Shown one piece after another: positions 29,293 to 36,616 of a stretch of 38,549 nt of DNA. Position 1 is the first letter of the stretch. Each line of letters opens with the position of its first letter. Made by a program: the position numbers and the translations under genes. Source of the stretch: a virus; the IMG/VR virus record IMGVR_UViG_3300018080_000333, positions 1-38,549 of that record; one strand, written 5' to 3'. Below the pieces are notes generated by a model. That model searched no databases and was not told where the DNA came from. It saw nothing but the letters and a program-made list of their open reading frames with translations.

Positions 29293-29479
29293 ATATCCCG
29301 ATGAGGTGACCGTCGTGCAGATGGGGCGTGGCTCCGGTGCGGACGGGAAGTATAAGGTGGGCTGCGGCAACAGCTTTGTGATCCTAACGAAGGAGCAGTA
29401 TATCGAGGCGATCCGCAAGACCCCGGATGAGATTATCGAGGCGGCGGGGTATTTTCCGCCGTCGAAAATCGAGGACTGA
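29282..29479 (+). CDS. Hypothetical protein, 65 aa
   Basis: GTG 29282 has AGGAGG with a 5-base gap. A small alpha/beta protein with a YIEAIRKTPDEIIEAAGYF helical second half. The stop overlaps the next ATG by one base. Family not recognised. Confidence 0.65.
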   Translation: MAIEYPDEVTVVQMGRGSGADGKYKVGCGNSFVILTKEQYIEAIRKTPDEIIEAAGYFPPSKIED

Positions 29480-29871
29480 TGATGGTGATCGATAACGATT
29501 GTCGGAACCCCGGCGGGTTATCCGACGAGGAAATGGAGGAGATGGAAGCAATGTCGCAACAGGAAGAAAAGGCACCCTTGGTCGATCCCCGGATACGCCA
29601 GTGGGACGAGTTCTCGGCGCACATGCGTGAGTACATCGTGGATAAGACGCTGTCCAAGTACAAGACGACCGGCATGAACGATCTGGCCGGTCAGACTCCG
29701 GTGTCGATTAAGCTGTGGTGTGTTCAGAAGTATCTGACCCGTCTCTCCAACGGGATGGGCAAGGCGTTCGATTTCGAGAAGATGGCGCACTACCTCCAGA
29801 TGGCGTGGAGCGATACGCGGGAAAACCCGCACCTGATCGACAAGCCGTTGATGGCGAAGCAGGAGACCTGA
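29479..29871 (+). CDS. Hypothetical protein, 130 aa
   Basis: Begins inside the previous stop (TGATG) and ends sharing one base with the next ATG. The first 35 residues are acidic and Met/Glu-rich; residues 40-115 are helical with a YIVDKTLSKYKTTG segment and a CVQKYLTRLSNGMGKAF segment. This lysine/tyrosine pattern recalls small phage proteins that act with nucleotide-modifying enzymes, but I cannot assign it. Confidence 0.65.
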   Translation: MMVIDNDCRNPGGLSDEEMEEMEAMSQQEEKAPLVDPRIRQWDEFSAHMREYIVDKTLSKYKTTGMNDLAGQTPVSIKLWCVQKYLTRLSNGMGKAFDFEKMAHYLQMAWSDTRENPHLIDKPLMAKQET

Positions 29872-30221
29872 TGTTTACGACGCTCGACGACGATCTTGGG
29901 TTTGTCTCCTCGTTGGAGCTTGAAGAGGTGACGTTTCGGTTCTACGTTGAGAAGCCGATGGAGAGGGAATCGTTTATCCGTGTGGAGGTTTTCCTGACCG
30001 ATGAGTGCAAGGTCAGCGCCGGAGTGACATGTGTCTTGCATGATAGCGTTGCGTTACATCCGTTGGCGTACTGGGATTTAGCACTGTTCGGTGCGCGGCG
30101 ATTGGTTGCCGAGAACTTCGAGCGGCTACGGCGACGATACTTGATGGGTATACTAACCTCGGCGCAGGATAAGATTCTGCGGTCGATGGTTGGCGACGAT
30201 CTGGAGATATTAAAACCATGA
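29871..30221 (+). CDS. Hypothetical protein, 116 aa
   Basis: ATG 29871 follows GGAGACCTG. A beta-rich first half is followed by a basic helix (AENFERLRRRYLMGIL, residues 82-97). It overlaps the next gene by 4 bases (ATGA). Family not recognised. Confidence 0.65.
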   Translation: MFTTLDDDLGFVSSLELEEVTFRFYVEKPMERESFIRVEVFLTDECKVSAGVTCVLHDSVALHPLAYWDLALFGARRLVAENFERLRRRYLMGILTSAQDKILRSMVGDDLEILKP

Positions 30222-30520
30222 AGAAGGTACGGTTTGTGGAGGCACGACGGTTGGGCGAACACGCGGTGGCGGCGCACTTCTCGTTTCGGGGTCGGCGGTT
30301 CTGGGTGCCCCACAACCGTATCCTTTCATGGGAGCAGACGGAGCGGCGGACCATCACGCCGCGCAAGGGTGGGATGAAGACTCCGCAAGGTGTCCGCGAT
30401 CTGGCGCGGCAGAGCATCCACTACTTCCTCGATCCGGGCCAGCCGGGCATCCTCGAAATCCCCTACGACTATGCGAAAAAAACCGGGTTGGACCAGCTGC
30501 CCGGTGTTGAATTTGACTGA
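30218..30520 (+). CDS. Hypothetical basic protein, 100 aa
   Basis: Coupled to the previous gene by ATGA. Basic, with beta-like segments (HAVAAHFSFRGRRFWVP) and a central TPRKGGMKTP loop. It is the last gene of the block that begins after TerL; a palindrome and a new promoter follow. Family not recognised. Confidence 0.65.
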   Translation: MKKVRFVEARRLGEHAVAAHFSFRGRRFWVPHNRILSWEQTERRTITPRKGGMKTPQGVRDLARQSIHYFLDPGQPGILEIPYDYAKKTGLDQLPGVEFD

Positions 30521-30528
30521 GTTTCCGG

Positions 30529-30551
30529 GGAAAATCGGGTCAAGATTTTCC
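30529..30551 (+). promoter_or_regulatory. Palindrome touching a promoter, candidate operator
   Basis: GGAAAATC (30529-30536) and GATTTTCC (30544-30551) form a perfect 8-base inverted repeat with a 7-base gap. The right arm ends at the base before the -35 hexamer. The arrangement suits a dimeric regulator. A weak terminator for the upstream block is possible, but the stem is A/T-rich and lacks a T-tail. Confidence 0.6.
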
Positions 30552-30580
30552 TTGACAGGGCGATTATATTAGATTAGAAT
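30552..30580 (+). promoter_or_regulatory. Strong sigma70 promoter of the DUF932 gene
   Basis: TTGACA (30552-30557), 17-base A/T-rich spacer, TAGAAT (30575-30580). Transcription should begin near 30587, giving a leader of about 45 bases. Confidence 0.85.
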
Positions 30581-30632
30581 GGTTGGTGTATTTGATAGGG
30601 TATTGAGAACCATCAACCAAGGAGATCAACAG

Positions 30633-31451
30633 ATGCGAGCTACCAACCAATTCGACCCTTTCGCCAGTGTCGAGATCGAACCCGTCCTGACTTCCGAGGG
30701 CATCGAGACCAAACGCTCGATTGTCAAAGTGAAAGACGACGAGGGGAAGTTCCAGCCGGTATCGAGTGTGTCGTCCGGCTACCAGCTCATCACCAATGAA
30801 CAGGCGCAGCAGGTCGTCACCGATGTGCAGACCCGCTCGCGGTTCACGTGGCAGGAGCTGCGGCCCACCTTCTTCGACGGCAAGCGGTTCCTGAGTTACT
30901 ACATGAGCGAAGAAAACATCGGTAAGGTTTCCAACGGAATCAAGCGGACGATGCGCGTCGGGATGCTCGCTCGCAACAGCTATGACGGCAGCTGCCGATT
31001 CGGCATCCAGATGTTTATGGCGATGCTCGAATGCTCCAACCAGTTTATCCACCCCAACCTGTTCGGTTCCTTCCTGCTGCGCCACACCACCGGCGAGGGG
31101 GGTTCCAACATGCTCGACCCCGAGGATGCGGCGGAGCAGATCAGTCGGCAGGCCAACGTGATGTTGGAGCTGGCCCCGGCGATCGGTGCGATGAAAGAGT
31201 CGGGTGTCCTGACGATTGACGATCTGCGGGACGCGAAGCAGAAGGTGGCGATCGCCCCGACGAAGTGGGGCAACGTGCTCGATCATATCGAGGCCGACAA
31301 CCGGTTCGGGCTGATGAACGCTCTGACCTATGTGGCCAGTCACGACATCGACGGGATGGCCAGCGTGCGGGCCGGTGAGAGCATCGGTCGCTACTTCCTC
31401 GACAACGACGAGACGGTGCGTCAGACGGTAAGGGGGTCCAAAGTCGATTAA
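30633..31451 (+). CDS. DUF932-type phage/plasmid protein, 272 aa
   Basis: The sequence fits the DUF932 family found in phages and plasmids, with the SSGYQLITNEQAQQVV segment (residues 49-64), a central basic strand region and a helical C-terminal half. Biochemical role unknown to me. It is a single-gene transcription unit with a strong promoter and an intrinsic terminator, which implies a large amount of product and separate control. ATG 30633 follows AAGGAGATCAACAG; an ATG at 30579 lies inside the promoter and is rejected. Confidence 0.75.
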   Translation: MRATNQFDPFASVEIEPVLTSEGIETKRSIVKVKDDEGKFQPVSSVSSGYQLITNEQAQQVVTDVQTRSRFTWQELRPTFFDGKRFLSYYMSEENIGKVSNGIKRTMRVGMLARNSYDGSCRFGIQMFMAMLECSNQFIHPNLFGSFLLRHTTGEGGSNMLDPEDAAEQISRQANVMLELAPAIGAMKESGVLTIDDLRDAKQKVAIAPTKWGNVLDHIEADNRFGLMNALTYVASHDIDGMASVRAGESIGRYFLDNDETVRQTVRGSKVD

Positions 31452-31474
31452 CCCTCGATACCCTCCTTACTTTG

Positions 31475-31503
31475 GGGGAGCCGTAATGGCTCCCCAACTT
31501 TTT
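31475..31503 (+). terminator. Intrinsic terminator after the DUF932 gene
   Basis: GGGGAGCC (31475-31482), loop GTAAT, GGCTCCCC (31488-31495), then AACTTTTT. An 8-base-pair GC-rich stem with a T-run, a textbook form. Confidence 0.88.
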
Positions 31504-31516
31504 ACGGAGCGAGATC

Positions 31517-31741
31517 ATGGACGAACTCATAGCAATAACCAATTTGGTCAGTAGCATCCCGTCCCGCGAGACCGGGGAAACGATTTGGTGGGCGATCACC
31601 GAGTTGGTCGGTCTGCTGGTTTGGTTCCTCGGCAAGTTTGGTTTGGGGTTCGTGTGCGGGTTGGTGCTGGGCTTGTCGTGTCGTGCCCTCAAGCGTTGGC
31701 TGGATGCCTTTGAGGAAGCGGCGGAACGTAACGGATGGTAG
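31517..31741 (+). CDS. Small membrane protein, 74 aa
   Basis: Hydrophobic residues 23-56 (rich in Trp, Leu, Val, Gly) broken by Lys40 suggest one long or two short membrane segments; the C-terminal 18 residues are charged and cytoplasm-like. The start follows ACGGAGCGAGATC. It could be a holin-like or host-membrane-acting protein, but no endolysin is nearby and size alone is not enough. Confidence 0.65.
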   Translation: MDELIAITNLVSSIPSRETGETIWWAITELVGLLVWFLGKFGLGFVCGLVLGLSCRALKRWLDAFEEAAERNGW

Positions 31742-31750
31742 GAGAAGACC

Positions 31751-32110
31751 ATGATTGATGAGCACGGACGGTTCTACGAGTTTGGTGGGAAGATGCCGGT
31801 GGAGGAGTTGATCGCGTCGCATGTGGACGCGCTGCTCGATCGGCTCTCCGTCGGCAACGTGGGGTCGGTGATCGAGATCAAGATGCTGATGCTGGAGACG
31901 ATCAACGAGGTCTCTTTCCAGTTTGGTCAGTGGATCGAGGCGGCATTGGTGGAGGCTGAGTTAGAGGACCAGCCGCTGGAGGAGGACGAGCTCGATGTGG
32001 CAGCGGACTCCCACGATGACCATATCATTCAGCAGGAACAAGAGGTTGAAGAACAGCTCGATGAGGAGCAGGAAGAGAAGGCTCAGGATGACGACGCCAA
32101 GAACGGATGA
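31751..32110 (+). CDS. Hypothetical protein with acidic tail, 119 aa
   Basis: ATG 31751 follows TAGGAGAAGACC. The first 70 residues form a plausible helical domain; residues 70-115 are dominated by Glu, Asp and Gln. Acidic tails of this kind occur in DNA mimics and in proteins that bind basic partners, which cannot be decided here. It overlaps the RING-like gene by 23 bases. Confidence 0.65.
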   Translation: MIDEHGRFYEFGGKMPVEELIASHVDALLDRLSVGNVGSVIEIKMLMLETINEVSFQFGQWIEAALVEAELEDQPLEEDELDVAADSHDDHIIQQEQEVEEQLDEEQEEKAQDDDAKNG

Positions 32111-32267
32111 TGACGAGATCACTTGCCCCTGTTGCGGTCACCGGGTCGATATAATCGAGATGATGGCGTGCACGAAGGGGCATCACTTCTGCGAGGGGTG
32201 CTGGGAGGACGAGAACTATAAATGTCCGACTTGCGGCGAGGACAGCAAGGAGTGGTTGAAGCGATGA
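32088..32267 (+). CDS. RING-finger-like zinc protein, 59 aa
   Basis: Cysteine and histidine spacing is C13-x2-C16-x11-C28-x3-H32-x2-C35-x2-C38-x7-C46-x2-C49. This satisfies the C3HC4 RING pattern, a cross-braced two-zinc domain. Eukaryotic RINGs are mostly ubiquitin ligases; in a phage it may only be a structural or adaptor domain. A pair of zinc ribbons is the alternative. ATG 32088 follows GAGAAGGCTCAGG. It overlaps its neighbours by 23 and 4 bases, so it is a well-embedded gene. Confidence 0.65.
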   Translation: MTTPRTDDDEITCPCCGHRVDIIEMMACTKGHHFCEGCWEDENYKCPTCGEDSKEWLKR

Positions 32268-32800
32268 CGGAACCGGTAGCCATACGATACGAGACCGATG
32301 AGCACGGGGTCGAGTCGGCCTACGTGGCGGCGCGCTGCACCAGCGTCGGGATGTTCGGTGAGCGATTCTCGTTTCGTGTCCTCAAACGGATCGCAGTCGA
32401 TACGGCGCGTCGGTTGGGGCGGGGTGAGCAGATTTCGGTTTACGTGTTGCTCGGTGAGCCGTTTCGCAACACGGCGGATATGGCGGATCGTGTCACAGAG
32501 ATGGACGGTCAGTCCCTGCTACCGGTCGGCGGTCTTCGGCGGATCGCGGTTCATCATAATGTCCTCGCGGTCGAGCTGGAGATCAAGATGGATACGGTCT
32601 ATGGGGATGCCGCTGTCTGCTCGTTGCTGGATCGCCGACAGCCGTGGCTGTTGGGGTGGGGCGGGGTGTCGGCCTACAGTCCGGGGTGGCGTGGTGTCTG
32701 GGAGCGTATCCTGATCTACTTCGATCGGATCGAAGCATTGCCCCTGATCCATGTGACCGAGATGCACGTTGATCGGGTCGTGATTGAGTACGATCGATGA
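32264..32800 (+). CDS. Hypothetical protein, 178 aa
   Basis: ATG 32264 overlaps the previous stop by 4 bases; an open frame from 32222 is less likely. Mixed alpha/beta with no catalytic motif or membrane segment. It is coupled by ATGA to the next gene. Family not recognised. Confidence 0.65.
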   Translation: MTEPVAIRYETDEHGVESAYVAARCTSVGMFGERFSFRVLKRIAVDTARRLGRGEQISVYVLLGEPFRNTADMADRVTEMDGQSLLPVGGLRRIAVHHNVLAVELEIKMDTVYGDAAVCSLLDRRQPWLLGWGGVSAYSPGWRGVWERILIYFDRIEALPLIHVTEMHVDRVVIEYDR

Positions 32801-33255
32801 TCGAACAAGCACTACCAGAGATGTGCCCGGTGATGCAGTACGGCATCATGTATGGGGTGTGGGACGGGAGGAACTTGGCTCAGCGGGAAGAGATCAAGGC
32901 GGCTTATGAGGCCGGTGCCGAGATTCGCGTCGAACTAACATGGCTACGGGAGGGGAGGCGCAGCCTGCGTCGCCGGTTCGTCCTGTTCCACGCCCTCAAT
33001 CCACACATCTATGCGTTGTTCACCTACTACGCGAACGAGCTGCTCGATGCACGGGCCGCACAGGGCGGGACGCCACGAGGCAGTCATTGGCAGGTGATGC
33101 AGCGGGTCCGCTGGGACAGCTATCTCCAGACCACCGGTGATGACCCCTACAAGGTGAGCAATGATTTCATCGCTTTGTATGCGCGGATGTTGATCCACGA
33201 CGACCCCCGCTTCGAGAATTTCTTTACATTGAAATCAATGAAACCGGAGGAGTGA
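32797..33255 (+). CDS. Hypothetical protein, 152 aa
   Basis: Starts in an ATGA overlap and ends in a TGATG overlap with the DUF1937 gene. A basic helix with Arg runs (RRSLRRRFV, around residue 54) and a helical C-terminal half. No known motif. Confidence 0.65.
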   Translation: MIEQALPEMCPVMQYGIMYGVWDGRNLAQREEIKAAYEAGAEIRVELTWLREGRRSLRRRFVLFHALNPHIYALFTYYANELLDARAAQGGTPRGSHWQVMQRVRWDSYLQTTGDDPYKVSNDFIALYARMLIHDDPRFENFFTLKSMKPEE

Positions 33256-33764
33256 TGGCGGAGCGTAAAACACGAATCTATCTGGCGATCCCTTATACCG
33301 GGATGCACACGCTATCGTTTAATGTTTCGGCGTTCGTCGCCGGGCAGCTGTTGGCGACTGGGACGTATGACGTGTACAGTCCAATCACTCACAGCCATCC
33401 GATTGCGGGGGCGTATCCTCAGACCCAGCAGGAAGAGCTCTGGTTGCCGCTCGACGAGTCGGTGATCGAGAGCTGGGCCGACGAGGTCTGGGTGGTCTGC
33501 TTGCCGGGTTGGCAGCTGTCCAAGGGTGTGGCTCGCGAGATTGAGAGGGCGCGGGCGCTGGACAAGCCGGTGCACTATATCGGTGAGGTCCAGTTGGTCA
33601 CCTACAACGACCCGGTTTTCCTCTCCAGAGAATCGGAGCCTTTTGGGTCGTTGGTATCACATGTCTGTCGGCTCCCCGATGACTTCGTGGACGAGGCGGC
33701 GCGGGTCGCACGGGAGATCGACCGTACATCGAAACAGAAGACGGACGAGGAGAACGAAGGATGA
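33255..33764 (+). CDS. DUF1937 / nucleoside deoxyribosyltransferase-like protein, 169 aa
   Basis: The order of motifs matches DUF1937, a member of the nucleoside 2-deoxyribosyltransferase-like fold: YLAIPYTG near the start, an A..F..GQLLATG helix, SPITHSHPIA (residues 42-51), a central LDESVIESWADEVWVVCLPGW strand-loop, and SKGVAREIERARALDKPV. The fold handles nucleotides. It immediately precedes ThyX with a 4-base overlap, so a role in nucleotide metabolism is plausible. ATG 33255 is preferred over GTG 33252 for spacing from GGAGG. Confidence 0.72.
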   Translation: MAERKTRIYLAIPYTGMHTLSFNVSAFVAGQLLATGTYDVYSPITHSHPIAGAYPQTQQEELWLPLDESVIESWADEVWVVCLPGWQLSKGVAREIERARALDKPVHYIGEVQLVTYNDPVFLSRESEPFGSLVSHVCRLPDDFVDEAARVAREIDRTSKQKTDEENEG

Positions 33765-34513
33765 TTGTTGAACTGATTGCGAGGCCGGTCTACGACCACC
33801 TCCCGGAACGTCTCGGCTGCGCTCGGGAGGACCAGTTGCAGGGGAACGATGCAGACAAGCTGATCGAGACGGCGGGGCGCACCTGCTACGACTCGTTCGG
33901 TAAGGGTCGCAACAGTGAGGAGTACGCCGAGCATATCCTTGGTGTGGGGCATGGGAGTGTGTTGGAGCACGCGACCTACACCTTCTTTATCAGTGGGGTC
34001 AGCAGAGGCTTGACCCATGAGTTGGTTCGGCACCGGATCGGTGTGGCGATCTCGCAGCGATCGACGCGGTATGTCGATGAGACCGAGACGCCATGGGTGA
34101 TGCACCCATTGCTCCGCGAGTTCCTCCCGGACGATTTCTATAACTTTCGCATCCGGCCCGCGATTGTCCAGATGCAGCAGCTCTACTTCGATACGGTTGA
34201 GTTGCTCCAGACTCAGCTGAAGGAGCGGGGCGTGGACGGGTTGACCGCACGGAAGCAGGCCCGAGGCGCAGCCCGTGGTTTTCTCGGCAATGCGCTGATG
34301 ACCGAGTTGACATGGTCCGCAAATGTCCGGGCGCTCCGTAACATGATCGAGCAGCGGGCAAACCCGGCGGCGGATGCCGAGATCAGGCAGCTGGCCTTTC
34401 GTATCTGGGAGATCATGGTCGAGGAGCTCCCGGTGTACTTCTCTGATTACACCCCGGTCGACTGCCCCGATGGTTTGGTGCAGGGGCTGGAGACCACAAA
34501 TCGGAAGGTGTGA
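33761..34513 (+). CDS. thyX: Flavin-dependent thymidylate synthase, 250 aa
   Basis: Makes dTMP from dUMP with FAD and methylenetetrahydrofolate. GHGSVLEHATYTF (residues 63-75) and LVRHRIGVAISQRSTRY (88-104) are diagnostic; the latter is the ThyX motif in its RHR-x8-S form, one residue longer than the common RHR-x7-S. The C-terminal segment with NVRALRNMIEQR and an EIRQLAFRI helix also fits. The family works as a tetramer. It starts in ATGA overlap with the DUF1937 gene. The phage can make its own thymidylate in infected cells. Confidence 0.95.
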   Translation: MIVELIARPVYDHLPERLGCAREDQLQGNDADKLIETAGRTCYDSFGKGRNSEEYAEHILGVGHGSVLEHATYTFFISGVSRGLTHELVRHRIGVAISQRSTRYVDETETPWVMHPLLREFLPDDFYNFRIRPAIVQMQQLYFDTVELLQTQLKERGVDGLTARKQARGAARGFLGNALMTELTWSANVRALRNMIEQRANPAADAEIRQLAFRIWEIMVEELPVYFSDYTPVDCPDGLVQGLETTNRKV

Positions 34514-34623
34514 TGATCCTTCGTGATCCAATATTTGGGCCGGGGCGGGAAATCGTTGGTTGGGTCGTCTTCAACGAACGTGGAACGATCTTGGATTTCT
34601 GGTGGTATGACGAGGAGTTCTGA
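34513..34623 (+). CDS. Micro-protein, 36 aa
   Basis: The gap between thyX and the next gene is filled exactly by a 36-codon frame, ATG 34513 to TGA 34621-34623, overlapping both neighbours by one base. The product is Trp-rich (WWYDEEF at its end). A ribosome site (GGAAGGTG) precedes it. The exact fit into coupled overlaps argues that it is translated. Function unknown. Confidence 0.6.
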   Translation: MILRDPIFGPGREIVGWVVFNERGTILDFWWYDEEF

Positions 34624-35036
34624 TGACCAAGATCGACTACTCTAAGCTGCCGCCGGAGTGCGATGCGCTCTGCGCGTTCCGCCGGTGCCTCATGCGCGGC
34701 GAGGACAAAGGGTCGTTTACGCCGGGTGTTGGCTATACCAGCTATCACGACGAGTCTCAATATGTGTGCATGACGCGCCATGCTCATGGTTGCCCCCATC
34801 CATTCAGTGCGCCGGATGGAAGCGCAGCGGGGTCGGGGCGTCGGGTCGGTCGTCGTCCAATCCCGGACCACGAGAAGCTGCTGGCTCACTTCGACGAGGC
34901 GATATCGAAAGTGCGGTGCAGCCATAAGGTTCAGTCCATGTTTTCGGATATTCGGCAGGCACTGGTTTTGTACCATGAGCTTGGGGAATGGGTGGTGTGG
35001 TTCGGCGCACAGGAGAATAACGATGAAACAGACTGA
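34623..35036 (+). CDS. Cysteine-containing hypothetical protein, 137 aa
   Basis: ATG 34623 shares a base with the micro-protein stop. Cysteines at 13, 17, 22, 49 and 57 and histidines at 53, 55 and 59 in the first 60 residues (CDALC..., CMTRHAHGCPH) suggest a metal site, possibly zinc. The later half is helical. It overlaps the methyltransferase gene by 14 bases. Confidence 0.65.
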   Translation: MTKIDYSKLPPECDALCAFRRCLMRGEDKGSFTPGVGYTSYHDESQYVCMTRHAHGCPHPFSAPDGSAAGSGRRVGRRPIPDHEKLLAHFDEAISKVRCSHKVQSMFSDIRQALVLYHELGEWVVWFGAQENNDETD

Positions 35037-35820
35037 GGTGATTCAGGAGCTGCGGAAGGCGAACGTGCACCTGTTGCGGGTCGATGGGGCGTTCTACTGC
35101 GAGCAGGCGGTGTCGCAGGGCCTGCGCTTCGATACGATCTTTGCCGACCCGCCGTGGGGGATCAACCACGGGAAGGAGCGTAGAACGTACAACCGGCGCA
35201 GCGAGAAGGTCACGGGAGGCTACGTCGAGGTTGACGCGCTCCAGTATGCTCGTTTTACTCGGAAGTGGCTGAGATCGGCTGTCAGGGCGCTTAAACCGGG
35301 CGGTTCACTCTGGGTCTTGACGGCGTGGCAGCAGCTCGGGGACGTGCTGAACGTGGCTCGGGAGGAGCTGGAGTTGGTTCCGGTCTCCCATGTGGTCTGG
35401 AAATATCAGTTTGGAGTCTACACCAAGCGCCGCTTCGTGACTTCCCATGCCCACCTTCTGCTCTACGAGAAGGACGAGGGGGACGGGGCGCGTCGCTACT
35501 TTGACCGCTTCGCCTTGCATGGCGAGCAGGAGCGGACCGAGGACGGGCGATCCGCGCACTACCGGGACATCGAGGATGTCTGGACTATCAAGCGGCCCTA
35601 CAAGCCGAACGAGGAGCGGTATCCGACCGAGTTGCCCGAGGAGCTGGTGGACCGGTGCTTGGCGATCACGACGCCACCGGGTGGGGATGTGCTCGATCCG
35701 TTCTGCGGTTCCGGGACCGCCGGAGTCGTCTGTATGAAACGAGGTTTCTGCTATACCGGCATCGATGTAAATCCAAAGGCGATCCGTCTTGCGGGGCGGC
35801 GGATTCTGGAGGCGAGATGA
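35023..35820 (+). CDS. DNA methyltransferase (N6-adenine or N4-cytosine), 265 aa
   Basis: Motif IV DPPW (42-45) comes first and motif I DPFCGSG (225-231) near the C-terminus, the order of beta-class amino methyltransferases. A VVWKYQFG segment and the TELPEELVDRCLAITTPPGGDVLDPF block fit. It transfers a methyl from AdoMet to an exocyclic amino group. No restriction enzyme partner is near, so it is an orphan enzyme, probably to evade host restriction or mark phage DNA. Adenine and cytosine targets cannot be separated from this motif alone. Start ATG 35023 after GAGAATAACG. Confidence 0.9.
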   Translation: MKQTEVIQELRKANVHLLRVDGAFYCEQAVSQGLRFDTIFADPPWGINHGKERRTYNRRSEKVTGGYVEVDALQYARFTRKWLRSAVRALKPGGSLWVLTAWQQLGDVLNVAREELELVPVSHVVWKYQFGVYTKRRFVTSHAHLLLYEKDEGDGARRYFDRFALHGEQERTEDGRSAHYRDIEDVWTIKRPYKPNEERYPTELPEELVDRCLAITTPPGGDVLDPFCGSGTAGVVCMKRGFCYTGIDVNPKAIRLAGRRILEAR

Positions 35821-36077
35821 GTAAATCGACGATTATCGATGTTCGTAAGATCGTTCAGCAATATCTGTTGGAGCACGGCTACGACGGGTTGTACGCGACC
35901 CACGATTGGTGCGCCTGCGAGGCCGACGATCTGATGCCGTGTGACTACGATTGCGGCACCATCGGAAACTGCGAGCCGGGCTACAAGGTTCCTTGTGTGG
36001 ACGGGGAGTGCGAGATGGGTGGTGGTTGCAATTGGCACATCTCTGGAGAGGAGCCGGATGTGGATGGAGGTAACTGA
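35817..36077 (+). CDS. Cysteine-rich protein, 86 aa
   Basis: Starts in ATGA overlap with the methyltransferase. Cysteines are dense in residues 32-72 (CAC, PCDYDC, NC, PC, GEC, GGGC), with many Asp and Gly, in no spacing I can match to a known family. It may bind metal. The stop shares one base with the next ATG. Confidence 0.65.
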   Translation: MSKSTIIDVRKIVQQYLLEHGYDGLYATHDWCACEADDLMPCDYDCGTIGNCEPGYKVPCVDGECEMGGGCNWHISGEEPDVDGGN

Positions 36078-36616
36078 TGTCGGAACAACGTACACGACTG
36101 ATCTATAACCGTGGGCGGCTCTACACGTTCCCGTGGCGCGACGATATGTGGGTGCGGCGCGGGGAGAGGTGGATCGATTACGGCCCCGGTTGGTACACTC
36201 ACGATGCAGCGGGTCAATTGGTCCAGTTCGTTCCAGCTCTCAAGGATCGGTATGGTATCGGCTTGGTTGTCCCGGCGGGACGGTTAGTTCCATTTCGTCC
36301 CGATCCAGAATGGATTGCGTTGGATGTCGAGCAGGTCGTGAGGGATTCCACGGTTGGGCTGTTCCATTGGACGGAGTCGGATGCCGGGCCGGTGGTGGAT
36401 GAGGTGACGGCGGAGCTGGACTATGCCTACGCGAAGCATGGCGATTTTCAGAGTTCGCATGAGGGCTACGCGGTGATCCTCGAAGAGCTTGATGAGGCGT
36501 GGGAGGAGATCAAACGGAACGATAAAGGCCGCGCCCGCGAAGAGATGATTCAGGTTGCCGCGATGGCGATCAAGTTCCTCTTGTGGTGCGACAAGGAGGA
36601 TCAGGATGTTCGGTAA
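36077..36616 (+). CDS. MazG-like nucleotide pyrophosphohydrolase, 179 aa
   Basis: The C-terminal half (115-172) is a MazG-type helical domain: a KHGDFQSSHEGYAVILEELDEAWEEI helix pair with E136-E137-x2-E140 (EELDE), and AREEMIQVAAMAIKF with E155/E156. These acidic residues bind Mg and the triphosphate. The family splits nucleoside triphosphates, sometimes non-canonical ones. The N-terminal 110 residues are an extra beta-rich part of unknown role. A second metal-ligand Asp is not obvious in the last helix. Confidence 0.75.
   Translation: MSEQRTRLIYNRGRLYTFPWRDDMWVRRGERWIDYGPGWYTHDAAGQLVQFVPALKDRYGIGLVVPAGRLVPFRPDPEWIALDVEQVVRDSTVGLFHWTESDAGPVVDEVTAELDYAYAKHGDFQSSHEGYAVILEELDEAWEEIKRNDKGRAREEMIQVAAMAIKFLLWCDKEDQDVR

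Noticed and set aside
31517-31741. Holin
   Set aside because: Only membrane segments and size support it; no endolysin or spanin is near, so it is listed as a small membrane protein.
33761-34513. Unusual ThyX motif (RHR-x8-S) as a novelty
   Set aside because: The eight-residue spacing is a recorded variant of the ThyX motif.
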